Assembly (NCBI RefSeq): GCF_000621145.1
Contig: NZ_JHZB01000006.1
Coordinates: 62,001 to 126,000, forward strand
DNA from: Desulfobulbus elongatus DSM 2908
GTDB lineage: Bacteria; Desulfobacterota; Desulfobulbia; Desulfobulbales; Desulfobulbaceae
Direction: 5' to 3'
DNA length: 64,000 bases
This document shows positions 33,101 through 40,754 of the stretch, in pieces. Numbering within the stretch: position 1 is the stretch's first letter; every line of letters begins with the position of its first letter. The notes under the pieces were generated by a model. That model was not told the DNA's origin. It saw only the letters and a program-made list of their open reading frames with translations, and searched no databases. The position numbers and the translations under genes were made by a program.

Positions 33101-33262
33101 CGCAACTCGATCGGTCTGGTGCTGGTGGGTGGTATGGCCATTGGCTCGCTGTTCACCCTGTTCGTGATTCCGTCGATTTACATGCTGGTGGCCAAGGATC
33201 ACCGGCGCGATCGCGCCGCCTCGGCCGAAGAGGCCCTGGCGCCGCCGCCGACCCAGGAGTGA
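30152..33262 (+). CDS. RND-family multidrug efflux permease (AcrB/MexB type)
   Basis: A 1036-aa proton-driven inner-membrane transporter of the HAE1 class. It starts MNFTDLFVRRPVLA. The TM4 proton-relay motif GLVVDDAIVVVENVERHL carries the paired Asp, and the two large periplasmic loops and twelve membrane segments of the family are present. The C-terminal half repeats the fold, with GLVSKNGILIVEFAN in TM10. Length matches AcrB (1049). It would work with the adaptor encoded just upstream and a TolC-type channel from elsewhere. Substrate range cannot be read from sequence. Confidence 0.95.
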   Translation: MNFTDLFVRRPVLAIVTSLLIIIAGLQAIGSLNVRQYPRSDNAVVTVTTIYTGANADLVRGFITTPLERAIAGADGIDYLQSQSSQGKSVINARLRLNYDPIKALSEIGSKVDQVRRDLPPEAEIPIIDVTSADSQFASAYLSFTSEVLQQNEITDYLMRVVQPRLSALAGVQRADILGARTFAMRIWLDPARMAAFNVSPVQVRQALANNNFLAAVGTTKGSLVQVNLTTNTDMRTVEDFKRLVIREDQGAIVRIEDIGQVVLGAEDYDTEVRFSGQAAVFMGIWPLPNANSLDVIKRVRAEMGEIDRQLPNGLSARIAYDGTDYIENAIREVVETLSETLLIVIVIIFLFLGSLRAAIIPVVTIPLSLIGAMFLMQVFGFTINLLTLLAIVLSVGLVVDDAIVVVENVERHLGEGKTPMDAALLSGRELVSPLISMTVTLAAVYAPIGLQGGLTGALFREFAFTLAGAVVISGVVALTLSPMMSSKLLRAGMTEHGLAGKIERDFKRLRAAYGRWLGLTLRHRPAVYLVWIVLGLLSVPMFQMSAKELAPTEDQGVIFGIIESAANSTLDQNQQYTKAVNGVFQSVAETDFVFQITEPSSGFAGMVTKPWQDRERTIFEIMPEVAQKLHGISGIRVLPVTPPALPGGGQFPVEFVIASTAELDQILEFAKKIQVAATESRMFAFPPLLDVKIDQPQSEIVIDRDKVAALGLNLQQMGADLGTMMGGNYVNRFNIAGRSYKVVPQIMRTDRLNPDQLGNIHVTGPDGTLVPLATVATIKDTTEARSLNRFQQLNAVTISAYPMRPLDEALRFLEDEAAKILPQGYSLDYTGESRQLRVEGNTFVLAFGLAIVLIFLVLAAQFNSFRDPFVILAGSVPLAMFGALIFTFLKMPDPNVPFWTRGWTTSLNIYSQVGLVTLVGLVSKNGILIVEFANKLQEQGLSKHAAVLEAAMTRLRPILMTTGATIAGHFPLTLVTGAGAAARNSIGLVLVGGMAIGSLFTLFVIPSIYMLVAKDHRRDRAASAEEALAPPPTQE

Positions 33263-33290
33263 GTCGCCAGCGGCGCGGGCCAGGGCGTGC

Positions 33291-34160
33291 TTATTGATGC
33301 ATCCGCCAGCCGCCGCCGGCATAGAGCAGTTGGCCGGTCAGCCAGCGGGCCTGCTCGGAGGCGAGAAAAAGGATCACCTCGGCCGCGTCTTCGGGCCTGC
33401 CGATCCGCCGCAGGGGGAGTTGCGCCGTGATGGCGCGTTCCTCCTCCGGTGTCAGATACCCGATCTGCGTGGGACCGGGCGCGACGATATTCACGGTAAT
33501 GCCATATTGGTCCACTTCCAGGGCGGCCGAGCGGCTGTAGGATTCGATGGCGTGTTTGCTGGCCGCATAGCTGACGTTGGCCTCGTGGGCATGGGCCGCA
33601 TCGGTGCTGACATTGACGATCCGGCCCCAGCGGGCCTTTCGCTGCACGAAGCGGCGGATGTATTCGGCTATGGTCAGGGCGTAGGAGCGGGTGTTGACGG
33701 CGCTGTTCCTGTCGATGTCCCGCGCCGACACCGCCTCGACGCCGAACCCTTCGCTGGTCATTGCGGCCGGATCGAAGGTGTCGGGAGCGCAGTAGCAATG
33801 GTTGTTGACCAGGATGTCGACCGGGCCGAGTTCGGCTTCGCACCGGTCGAAGAGGACGGGAATGTTCGCCGCAATTCCGAGATCGAGTTCGCATGCCGCT
33901 GTCGTGCCGCCAGCTTCCCGGATTTCCGCGACAATGGCGTCCGCCCTCTGTTGCTGGCTGGCCCGATAGAGGAGAGCGCCGCCCTCCCCGGCCTCCTGCG
34001 CGGCCCTGAGCTGGGCCGCGCTGTACTCGCAGGGCTCCCGAAAACAGCTTAGATACACCTTCGCACCCTGGGCGGCAAAGGCCCTGGCCGTCGCTGCGCC
34101 GATGCCGTGATTGGCCCCGGTGATCATCACAACCCTGCCGGCAATACACGGATCGATCAT
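33291..34160 (-). CDS. Short-chain dehydrogenase/reductase
   Basis: A 289-aa SDR oxidoreductase. It shows the Rossmann loop TGANHGIGAA, DILVNNH instead of the usual NNAG, the catalytic Ser in NVSTDAAH and Tyr-Lys in SYAASKHAIESYS. The C-terminal end (GRPEDAAEVILFLASEQARWLTGQLLYAGGG) is that of FabG-like classical SDRs. It is longer than usual because of an insert near residues 40-75. Start: ATG before IDPCIAG with AGGA upstream; an in-frame start at 34223 is less likely. The gene marks the left border of the Dnd-like island. Confidence 0.85.
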   Translation of the reverse strand: MIDPCIAGRVVMITGANHGIGAATARAFAAQGAKVYLSCFREPCEYSAAQLRAAQEAGEGGALLYRASQQQRADAIVAEIREAGGTTAACELDLGIAANIPVLFDRCEAELGPVDILVNNHCYCAPDTFDPAAMTSEGFGVEAVSARDIDRNSAVNTRSYALTIAEYIRRFVQRKARWGRIVNVSTDAAHAHEANVSYAASKHAIESYSRSAALEVDQYGITVNIVAPGPTQIGYLTPEEERAITAQLPLRRIGRPEDAAEVILFLASEQARWLTGQLLYAGGGWRMHQ

Positions 34161-34772
34161 TTCAGTTTCCTTTGATATGTAACCGTCTCTTTTGGCGGAT
34201 TGCCGCGTTAAACGCTTAACCATTCAGGAAGCGAGGCGCGGCTCCCCCAATCCTCAGAACAATATCGTTTCAGACAAAACCGGATACGGTGGCTTCGCTG
34301 TATTGCGACATCTTCTTCTTGCCGAGAGAGGGGAATTACGCTTTGATGATAAAATGCCTTCGGCATTATCTTGAGCCATGCTTGCGGCGATTCCCATTGG
34401 AGGGTAATCAAAACGCCATAAAACACAAGTGTGGCTTGCTCGGTCCGATGACGGAATCAGGCAACCTTTTCAAGGCTTGCCGCCAGGATTTGGACACTCG
34501 GCCCAATTGCATTTGAATCGACGGGAGATGCTTCCAAGGATGCCGTCCAAGAATACGACGGTATTGCTGCTCATAAATATGGAACGAAGTTTGAATTTAC
34601 TCACATTTTTTCTTGATGGTCAGAGGAACATTGTTTGTTGGCGGGAGATTTTCCCTACCGCTGACCAATCTTTGCCTCCAGCCCTGTTTACCTCGCTTCT
34701 CCTTTGGAATGTGGGGATTTTTTTGTACTTTCTCGTAGAGCTAGATCAGCATGTGCGGCAAAGGTGGTGGCC
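34161..34772. other. Left flank of the Dnd-like island, no convincing gene
   Basis: 612 bp in which the base composition drops from the GC-rich chromosome to the AT-richer island. Several short frames exist but none has a recognisable family. One frame, 34452-34616 (+), reads like the tail of a real protein (AFESTGDASKDAVQEYDG...KFEFTHIFS) but lacks a start codon and may be a gene remnant. A small hairpin, aatgcc-ttc-ggcatt, is at 34353-34367. The dndC promoter should lie here. Confidence 0.5.
34452..34616 (+). pseudogene. Possible C-terminal gene remnant upstream of dndC
   Basis: A 54-codon open frame, bounded by an upstream stop and ending TGA, with protein-like composition (IAFESTGDASKDAVQEYD, then HKYGTKFEFTHIFS). 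It has no ATG or GTG start in a sensible place. It could be the end of a truncated gene lost from the island's left side. The family was not recognised, and chance cannot be excluded. Confidence 0.25.
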
Positions 34773-35903
34773 ATGAAAGAAGCGATAGCCCCTGCCGGCG
34801 GAGATATTGGTTCGCTGTGGGAAAGTGTTGTTGAGAGTATTCGGGAGGAATATCTTTCCGAGACGCAATCCTATCCCTGGATCATCGGTTTTTCTGGTGG
34901 CAAGGATTCCACGGTGCTGGCTCAGGCAGTATTTGAGGCATTGCTCTCCATCGCTCCTTCACGCCGCACCCGCGCCATCCATATCGTTTCCAACGATACT
35001 TTGGTGGAAAGTCCATTGGTCGTTGCCCACCTTGTGCGTTCACAAGCTGCAATCCGCGAGGCTGCTACCAATTGGCGGCTTCCCGTCACAGTTGTCACCA
35101 CCACACCAGCCCCTGAACAGACCTTTTGGGTTTTGCTGATAGGCAGGGGCTATCCTAGCCCAAACCAGAAAATGCGCTGGTGTACTGATCGGCTGAAAAT
35201 CGCGCCGACCAGTCAATATATTCGTGCTTGCGTCAACAAAGATGGCGCGGCCATTGTGATTCTCGGCGTTCGGTTGGATGAATCGAACAGCCGTCGGGCC
35301 AGTATCCTCAAACATGAAAACCTCGTACAATCAAATCTCACCCCTCACACTAATTTGCCGGGTGCGTTCATTTACCGACCTATTGTTCATCTGACCACTG
35401 ACCAGATTTGGGAGATTATCTGGTGCTTCCCGCCGCCTTGGGGCGGTTCGCACGAGGGATTGATTAAATTGTACAAGGATTCCCAAGGTGGTGAATGCCC
35501 CTTTGTCACCAGTCCTGAGGATGCACCGGGCTGCGGCACCACTTCCAGCCGTTTTGGTTGCTGGGCCTGTACGGTCGTAACAAAAGACAAGAGTTTGCAA
35601 AATGTTGTCGATGCAGGAGAACAGCGATATAGCCCCTTAATCGAATTTCGTGATTGGCTGAAAGAGATCCGCAACGATCCTCAATGGCGTAGTGTGGAGC
35701 GGCGTAATGGCAAGATTCAATACAGTCTCACGGGCAAACATATTCCCGGTCCCTTTACCATCGAGGCTAGGCATAAGATTTTAGCGAGACTTCTCCAAAC
35801 TCAGGAAGCCTTTGGCGTAGAACTGATTTCAAAGCGGGAAGTTGATCTTATCAAGCGCTTATGGGCTGATGAACTCTTAAGAAAAGGAAACAGACATGGA
35901 TGA
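34773..35903 (+). CDS. dndC: DndC-like DNA phosphorothioation sulfurtransferase
   Basis: A 376-aa PAPS-reductase-fold protein. The PP-loop is GFSGGKDSTVLAQAV (residues 39-53). A run PNQKMRWCTDRLKI and a Cys cluster (GECPF...PGCGTTSSRFGCWAC) match the Fe-S ligand pattern of DndC, the enzyme that activates and carries sulfur for replacing a non-bridging backbone oxygen in DNA. GVRLDES.SR is also typical. The start is the ATG at 34773, behind AAAGGTGG. The stop overlaps the next ATG by 8 bp. No dndA cysteine desulfurase is present, so sulfur would have to come from a host desulfurase such as IscS. Confidence 0.88.
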   Translation: MKEAIAPAGGDIGSLWESVVESIREEYLSETQSYPWIIGFSGGKDSTVLAQAVFEALLSIAPSRRTRAIHIVSNDTLVESPLVVAHLVRSQAAIREAATNWRLPVTVVTTTPAPEQTFWVLLIGRGYPSPNQKMRWCTDRLKIAPTSQYIRACVNKDGAAIVILGVRLDESNSRRASILKHENLVQSNLTPHTNLPGAFIYRPIVHLTTDQIWEIIWCFPPPWGGSHEGLIKLYKDSQGGECPFVTSPEDAPGCGTTSSRFGCWACTVVTKDKSLQNVVDAGEQRYSPLIEFRDWLKEIRNDPQWRSVERRNGKIQYSLTGKHIPGPFTIEARHKILARLLQTQEAFGVELISKREVDLIKRLWADELLRKGNRHG

Positions 35904-36093
35904 TTTTTTAGGTGATCTACCTCTTTGGAAAGACACAGAGGCGAGGAAAATTTTGGAAGAACTGTGTGCAAAAAATAATATGCCCGTGGATGTTTTGGAA
36001 GACCTTGTAACCTTGCAGCGTGACCGACAGCACCAAGAACGGGCACATGGGGTGAATGAGGCGATAAGCGAGATTCTTGACCGGATGGAATAA
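35896..36093 (+). CDS. Small protein of the DNA modification operon
   Basis: A 65-aa acidic, helical protein (begins MDDFLGDLPLWKDTE, ends SEILDRME) encoded between dndC and dndD with an 8-bp overlap to dndC and 5 bp to dndD. It resembles the short 'DNA modification system-associated' proteins annotated in some phosphorothioation loci. It has no catalytic motif. The tight overlap argues it is translated and may be a structural partner of DndC or DndD. Confidence 0.7.
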   Translation: MDDFLGDLPLWKDTEARKILEELCAKNNMPVDVLEDLVTLQRDRQHQERAHGVNEAISEILDRME

Positions 36094-36098
36094 CAGCC

Positions 36099-38171
36099 AT
36101 GTGGATAGCGGAAATCGAATTGACCAATTTCAAAAGCTACATTTCTCAGAAATTCACTTTTCCCAAACCGACAGAAGGAAAAAACCTAATTTTGATCGGT
36201 GGGATGAATGGGTATGGCAAAACTACCTTGCTGGAAGCTTTGTATCTTTGCCTGTATGGTAAGGACGCCATGCCACATCTGGCACGCGCTGGTCTTGATT
36301 TCACCAAAAAAGGTAGAGGGTATCCCAGTTTTCTCGAACGGGCGCTCAATGGCCGCGCCCTTGAAATGCGTCGCGACAACATGAGCGTTAAGGTGGGAAT
36401 TCTTTCGGGCTCTAAAGAAGGATTTTCGATTAGCCGCCGATGGTTTTTTGACAAACAAGGCAACTGGAATGGAGAGGAAGACACTCGCTTGATAAGAATC
36501 AGCCCCGGCAGTTACGGGCAAACGATGGGTGAAGAGAGACTTCCTGAAATCCTTGATAACCATTTTGTCCCCGCCCATATCGCCCCCTTCTTTTTCTTTG
36601 ATGGCGAGGAGGTTAAAAAACTCGCTGACCAAAACCGAATTGAACAGATCAAAATGGGCATGGAAGGGTTGCTGGGTGTTGTTTTGCTGCGCGGGGTTCA
36701 AAAACGGCTGGAGCGGTATCAAAATAGTATTCGCCAGCGGAACCAAGTGATCGGTGTTGATGAGCAAAAATACCAGGAACTTGCCAGGAAGCTGGAACGA
36801 GATGAGCGTGAGTTGAGTGGATTGAAAGCCAAAAAAGAAGATCTTGACCATGACCTTGAGGGCGATAAAACCCGCCGCCAAGACCTGACCGGTCGCATTT
36901 TGGCTCTTGGCGGCGGTGGTGGTGACATTGCCAGCGCCAAAGAGATCATTGAGGAACAAGGGAGATTGAAAGTTGAAATTGGCGAGTGCGAAAAAGGGAT
37001 GGAAGAGGTTTTGGCAGATAAATTGCCTTTCCATCTTGTTCACAAGAACTTTACCATTAGCCTTAAAAAACAACTCAATCAAGAGATTGCACGACGACGC
37101 TGGGATGCTCGCAAGGAAAGCATGGCCCCGGATAAAGAACGTTTTGTAATCGCCTTTTTTAATACGATAGAGCCACCTATCAATCCACCCCTGGAAAATG
37201 CTCAGGAAGGTGCGGTACGGACACGTATCGATGCAGCCTGGGAAAGTCTTTTTTATCCTATGCCTCCGGACTGTGCCTCTATAATTCTGCATGATTACTT
37301 GGCCGATGAAAAGCGTGAGACTCTTTTGCAAATGATGGCCGATCTGATAATTGGATCAGAAGATATTCGTACTCTTATCGCACGGAAGGAATCTCTTGAA
37401 CATCAGTTGAATGAACTCAACAAGCGTCTAACGAAAATCGAAGGCATTGATCGCGATGGTACTCTTGCCGAACTCAACAAAGACTTGATAGCGCTTAATG
37501 CCACAATCGATCAGCAGGAACGGAGTCGAGGTGATCTTGAACGGCAAATCAGGGCGCTCCAGGCGAGCATTGATCAGGACAGAGCCACTTATAATCACAT
37601 GCGCGAATTGATTATCAAGGCTAGTCCTGCAAAATCTAATATTGTAAAGGCAGAGCGCGTGCATAAGCTTATCGAGGAACTGGTTCCTTGTCTGTACAGT
37701 CTCAAAACGCGGCAACTCGGAGAGGCAATGACCAGAGCCTATAAAAGCCTTGCCCACAAGACCCAGATTGCCCGTATCGAAATCGACGATAGCGGGGCTA
37801 GTCACCTGCTTGCCGGTGACGGCGAAGAAATCAGGCTTGATCGTTCCGCCGGAGAGAATCAGTTGTTTGCCACCGCGCTTTTGGCCGGACTCGCCGAAGT
37901 ATCGGGACAGGGCGCGCCTCTGGTTGTCGATACACCTCTTGCCCGTTTAGATAGTGCTCATCGCCATAATATCCTCAAATTTTGGATTGGACGGAAAGAT
38001 CGTCAGGTCATTCTGCTTTCCCAAGACGAGGAAATCGATGCCGAGATGTTTTCGACTTTTCGCGATTCTGTTTGCAAGACTTGGTTGCTCGAACACAGCG
38101 AATTAGGTCGTGGTATAGGCAAAACCGTAGCGAAAGAAGACCGATATTTTACAATCGAGAAAGGTAAATAA
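36099..38171 (+). CDS. dndD: DndD-like SMC/Rad50-type ATPase
   Basis: A 690-aa coiled-coil ATPase of the phosphorothioation system. The N-terminal Walker A is GGMNGYGKTTLLEAL (34-48), preceded by IELTNFKSYIS. FFFDGEEVKKLAD (about 165) is a DndD landmark. Long charged coiled coils occupy about 195-290 and 420-520. The ABC signature SAGENQLFATAL, Walker B APLVVDTPLARLDS and the late QVILLSQDEEID are in the last 120 residues. In known systems DndD hydrolyses ATP, perhaps to expose DNA for sulfur insertion. The stop overlaps the next start codon by one base (TAATG). Confidence 0.88.
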   Translation: MWIAEIELTNFKSYISQKFTFPKPTEGKNLILIGGMNGYGKTTLLEALYLCLYGKDAMPHLARAGLDFTKKGRGYPSFLERALNGRALEMRRDNMSVKVGILSGSKEGFSISRRWFFDKQGNWNGEEDTRLIRISPGSYGQTMGEERLPEILDNHFVPAHIAPFFFFDGEEVKKLADQNRIEQIKMGMEGLLGVVLLRGVQKRLERYQNSIRQRNQVIGVDEQKYQELARKLERDERELSGLKAKKEDLDHDLEGDKTRRQDLTGRILALGGGGGDIASAKEIIEEQGRLKVEIGECEKGMEEVLADKLPFHLVHKNFTISLKKQLNQEIARRRWDARKESMAPDKERFVIAFFNTIEPPINPPLENAQEGAVRTRIDAAWESLFYPMPPDCASIILHDYLADEKRETLLQMMADLIIGSEDIRTLIARKESLEHQLNELNKRLTKIEGIDRDGTLAELNKDLIALNATIDQQERSRGDLERQIRALQASIDQDRATYNHMRELIIKASPAKSNIVKAERVHKLIEELVPCLYSLKTRQLGEAMTRAYKSLAHKTQIARIEIDDSGASHLLAGDGEEIRLDRSAGENQLFATALLAGLAEVSGQGAPLVVDTPLARLDSAHRHNILKFWIGRKDRQVILLSQDEEIDAEMFSTFRDSVCKTWLLEHSELGRGIGKTVAKEDRYFTIEKGK

Positions 38172-39676
38172 TGGATGGATTGACAATCGAGACAGCTTTG
38201 TTAGCTAGTTACGCCACATCTGGAGAGGCATATAAGCAGACCGAAGAACTTCGTAAGTTTCTTGGATTTTCAGCAAGAGCACCCATCGCTCGTATGTCCA
38301 TTGGTCGTTCGCTTGGTGAAACAGCCCCTCCTCCCAAACCACCGGACACAAGAGGAAAAGGGATTAAGGGTGATACCCTGTTTGGTGTAGATGAATTTCC
38401 ACTGTGGATGGCTCTGCTGGTTACCAATTTGCGAACCTGTTTTCCTCAAAAGGATGTGACCTCGGCCAATGTTCAAGCTCTTGTTGCTTGTCATTGGCAT
38501 CGTGGCATAAGTCTACTCATGGACGATTGGAACGAAGCGGAAGGGGGCTACAAAAAATTTGTCGAGATGCTCATTACCCGTCGAGCAGTGCTTCCAGATC
38601 GCTTGGGAGGTAACGCCACTCCGATAGCAGAAACCGTTTCCTCTGGAGCGGTCAACATCAAGATTGGTAAAGAAGAGGGAAATGGCGAACCTTTTGCTTG
38701 GACAGTCAACGGGGTCGGCTATTCACCACATATCGCTATTATGGGACAAGTTGGTTCTGGTAAGACTCGCACCATGTTGGAGGCTATTCTCCAGATGCAC
38801 CGACAGACTCAAGCGCCGGTACTGTTACTTGATCTTGGCAAGGGAGAACTTGCCGATAATGCTGAATTGGCGCGGGAGTTAGGGGCGGAAGTGCTGCGAG
38901 TACCGCAAAACCCCATCGGGCTGGACATGTTTCACGGCTCCTGCGCTTCGGAAGATATCGCTTCGGATACGGTGCTGGGTTTTCGCGATTCCCTGACTAA
39001 AGTGATGCAAAGTCGTCCAGGAGGCAAACAGCTCGACCATATCCGGGAGGCGCTTAAACCGCTGTTTTCCCGTAATGTACGGATTTCTATGGAAGGCGTG
39101 CGCGACTGCCTCAAAAACTATTACGAAGAAAATGAAATTAATATCGATTCGGTGATCTCCGCTATCAACGACCTGACCGAGCGCACCATATTCCGCCCAG
39201 AAATCGCACCAGCGGATTTTTTCTCCCGTTCGTGGATCATCACCTTCGGTCAGGCTCGCGATACAGTGAAAAATCTGGCAGCCTACCTGTTGCTGGATGC
39301 CTTAAATGTCTTTTTGAAAAATCTGCAAGAGGCCTCCCGTGATAGCGAAGGTCACCGTGCCATTCGCCTGATTCTGGCTGTGGATGAAGCGAAGAACCTG
39401 CTCGCATCTCGACATCAGGGGCTTTCAGACAACATTCGCCTCCATCGCTCCAAGGGTCTGGTGGTACTACTGGCCTCTCAGTCTCCGGATGACTATAAGG
39501 GCGCTGGAGACGATTACTTGGAAAATATCGGATTACCTATTTGCTTCAAAACCAACGCCGTCGCGACGGCAGTTATTCAAAATATGTTTAAGGGCAAGGT
39601 GAACTTTGCAGCTTTGGATACAGGCGTCTGTCTGACCCTCAAGGATGGGCGGGCACTACGGGTGAAAACCTTTTAG
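38171..39676 (+). CDS. DndE-like N-terminus fused to a HerA/FtsK-type ATPase
   Basis: A 501-aa protein. Residues 1-130 look like DndE, including an early helix with TEELRKFLGFSARAPIARM and IGRSLGE, matching the 'LK.rTG..pn.l.RiA...SL' pattern of DndE, which binds nicked DNA. From about 185 there is a P-loop ATPase: Walker A MGQVGSGKTRTMLEA (192-205), LLLDLGKGELAD, and Walker B LILAVDEAKNLLA, followed by VVLLASQSPDDYKG as in HerA/FtsK-like motors. The normal DndE is about 110-130 aa, so this is a fusion. It is the last gene of the operon. A translocase or restriction role for the motor part is inferred. Confidence 0.75.
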   Translation: MDGLTIETALLASYATSGEAYKQTEELRKFLGFSARAPIARMSIGRSLGETAPPPKPPDTRGKGIKGDTLFGVDEFPLWMALLVTNLRTCFPQKDVTSANVQALVACHWHRGISLLMDDWNEAEGGYKKFVEMLITRRAVLPDRLGGNATPIAETVSSGAVNIKIGKEEGNGEPFAWTVNGVGYSPHIAIMGQVGSGKTRTMLEAILQMHRQTQAPVLLLDLGKGELADNAELARELGAEVLRVPQNPIGLDMFHGSCASEDIASDTVLGFRDSLTKVMQSRPGGKQLDHIREALKPLFSRNVRISMEGVRDCLKNYYEENEINIDSVISAINDLTERTIFRPEIAPADFFSRSWIITFGQARDTVKNLAAYLLLDALNVFLKNLQEASRDSEGHRAIRLILAVDEAKNLLASRHQGLSDNIRLHRSKGLVVLLASQSPDDYKGAGDDYLENIGLPICFKTNAVATAVIQNMFKGKVNFAALDTGVCLTLKDGRALRVKTF

Positions 39677-39945
39677 CGAGGTTCGAGATGCAGATACCCA
39701 TCCCTTGGATTGAAGATTGGTCGAGGGGATAATAGGTTCGGAATGTAAAAATGGATATAAAATACCCAATGAATGCCTGGTGCAGTTAAATTTTCTAATA
39801 GGTTGGATCTCATCGTCATACAGACCGGGATTTCTCGCTATTGTTCAAAATGACGATATACATTACCTCATCTTCACGAGAAACGATCAGAATACACGGT
39901 GTAATTGTCATTTTGCAAGAAGCTCAGATTGTCACCAAGTTTGCC
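39677..39945. other. Right flank of the Dnd-like island
   Basis: 269 bp, AT-rich, without a convincing gene. It contains a 9-bp perfect inverted repeat, caaaatgac (39846-39854) and gtcattttg (39907-39915), with partial pairing inside. GC content returns to normal in the methyltransferase gene just right of it. No integrase, tRNA or direct repeat was seen at the border. Confidence 0.5.
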
Positions 39946-40566
39946 TCAGTCCGTCAATTTCTTCGTCGTTACCCAGAGAAAGGTCTCGCCGCCGATGGTG
40001 TGATAGTCCCTGGAGTCGATGGCGAAACCGATTGCCTCCAGGTCGCGGAACAGTTCGTCCGGCGTGGCATGGCTGTAGAAGAGATCGGTGTCGATAAACC
40101 GCTTGTAGCCGCTGAACCTGTCGCTGCCGGTGTATTCCTTGGTCGCGTAGGTGAACAGGACCCGGCCTTCGGGCTTGAGCCACCGGTGGATGTTGCGGAA
40201 CAGATCGAAGTGATCTACAACGGGAATGTGGAAAATGCTGTACGTGGCCGTGATGGCGTCGAACTGGTTGGGAGCGAATCGAATTTCCCGCATGTCGCTT
40301 TCGGTGGTGTTCATTTCCGGTGCATATTTCGCGGCCAGTTCGAGCATCCGCCCGGAAAAGTCGACGCCGGTCACCCGCCATCCCTTGCCGATGAAATAAC
40401 GGGCGACCGGTTCGCCCGCGCCGCAGCCCAAATCGAGCAGTTCTCCTTCGTTCTTACCCAAGGCATCGTAAAACATGCGTAGAATCGACGAAATATCGAA
40501 GGCGCCTCTGTTGGATTCGTAGGTGTCGGCGAATCTGTTGTAGATCTCGTGCAGCGATGTGCTCAT
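39946..40566 (-). CDS. SAM-dependent methyltransferase, class I
   Basis: A 206-aa Rossmann-fold methyltransferase. Motif I is LLDLGCGAGEPVARYF (residues 42-57), motif II region VTGVDFSGRMLELA, and motif IV FDAITATYSIFHIP. It resembles the small Methyltransf_11/25 proteins acting on small molecules or cofactors. The substrate is unknown. The start has GGAG 5 nt upstream. It borders the right side of the Dnd-like island but is GC-rich and in opposite orientation, so it is probably not part of it. Confidence 0.8.
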   Translation of the reverse strand: MSTSLHEIYNRFADTYESNRGAFDISSILRMFYDALGKNEGELLDLGCGAGEPVARYFIGKGWRVTGVDFSGRMLELAAKYAPEMNTTESDMREIRFAPNQFDAITATYSIFHIPVVDHFDLFRNIHRWLKPEGRVLFTYATKEYTGSDRFSGYKRFIDTDLFYSHATPDELFRDLEAIGFAIDSRDYHTIGGETFLWVTTKKLTD

Positions 40567-40682
40567 AGTGCTCCATTATTTCATGATTCCGTTATCAATG
40601 CCGGAGCAGCCGGGTGCCGAAGGAGTAGAGCGTTTTTTCGCCCTATTTTTCCGCAGGAAGCGGAGAAGGGTCGGCTGGCCGG

Positions 40683-40719
40683 AAAAAAAGAAGGCCAACC
40701 CCACAGGGAATTGGCCTCC
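40683..40719 (-). terminator. Rho-independent terminator of the flbD-motAB operon
   Basis: Minus-strand stem AGGCCAA / TTGGCCT, with an inner CCC-TGT-GGG pairing, is followed by TCTTTTTTT. It lies 35 bp past the motB stop. Confidence 0.85.
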
Positions 40720-40754
40720 GGTCCGGTGCCCGGTTCGCCGCTGCACCGGACCGG

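Noticed and set aside
34208-34426. 72-codon minus-strand frame in the left flank of the Dnd-like island
   Set aside because: No recognisable family or ribosome site. The sequence is not distinguishable from chance.
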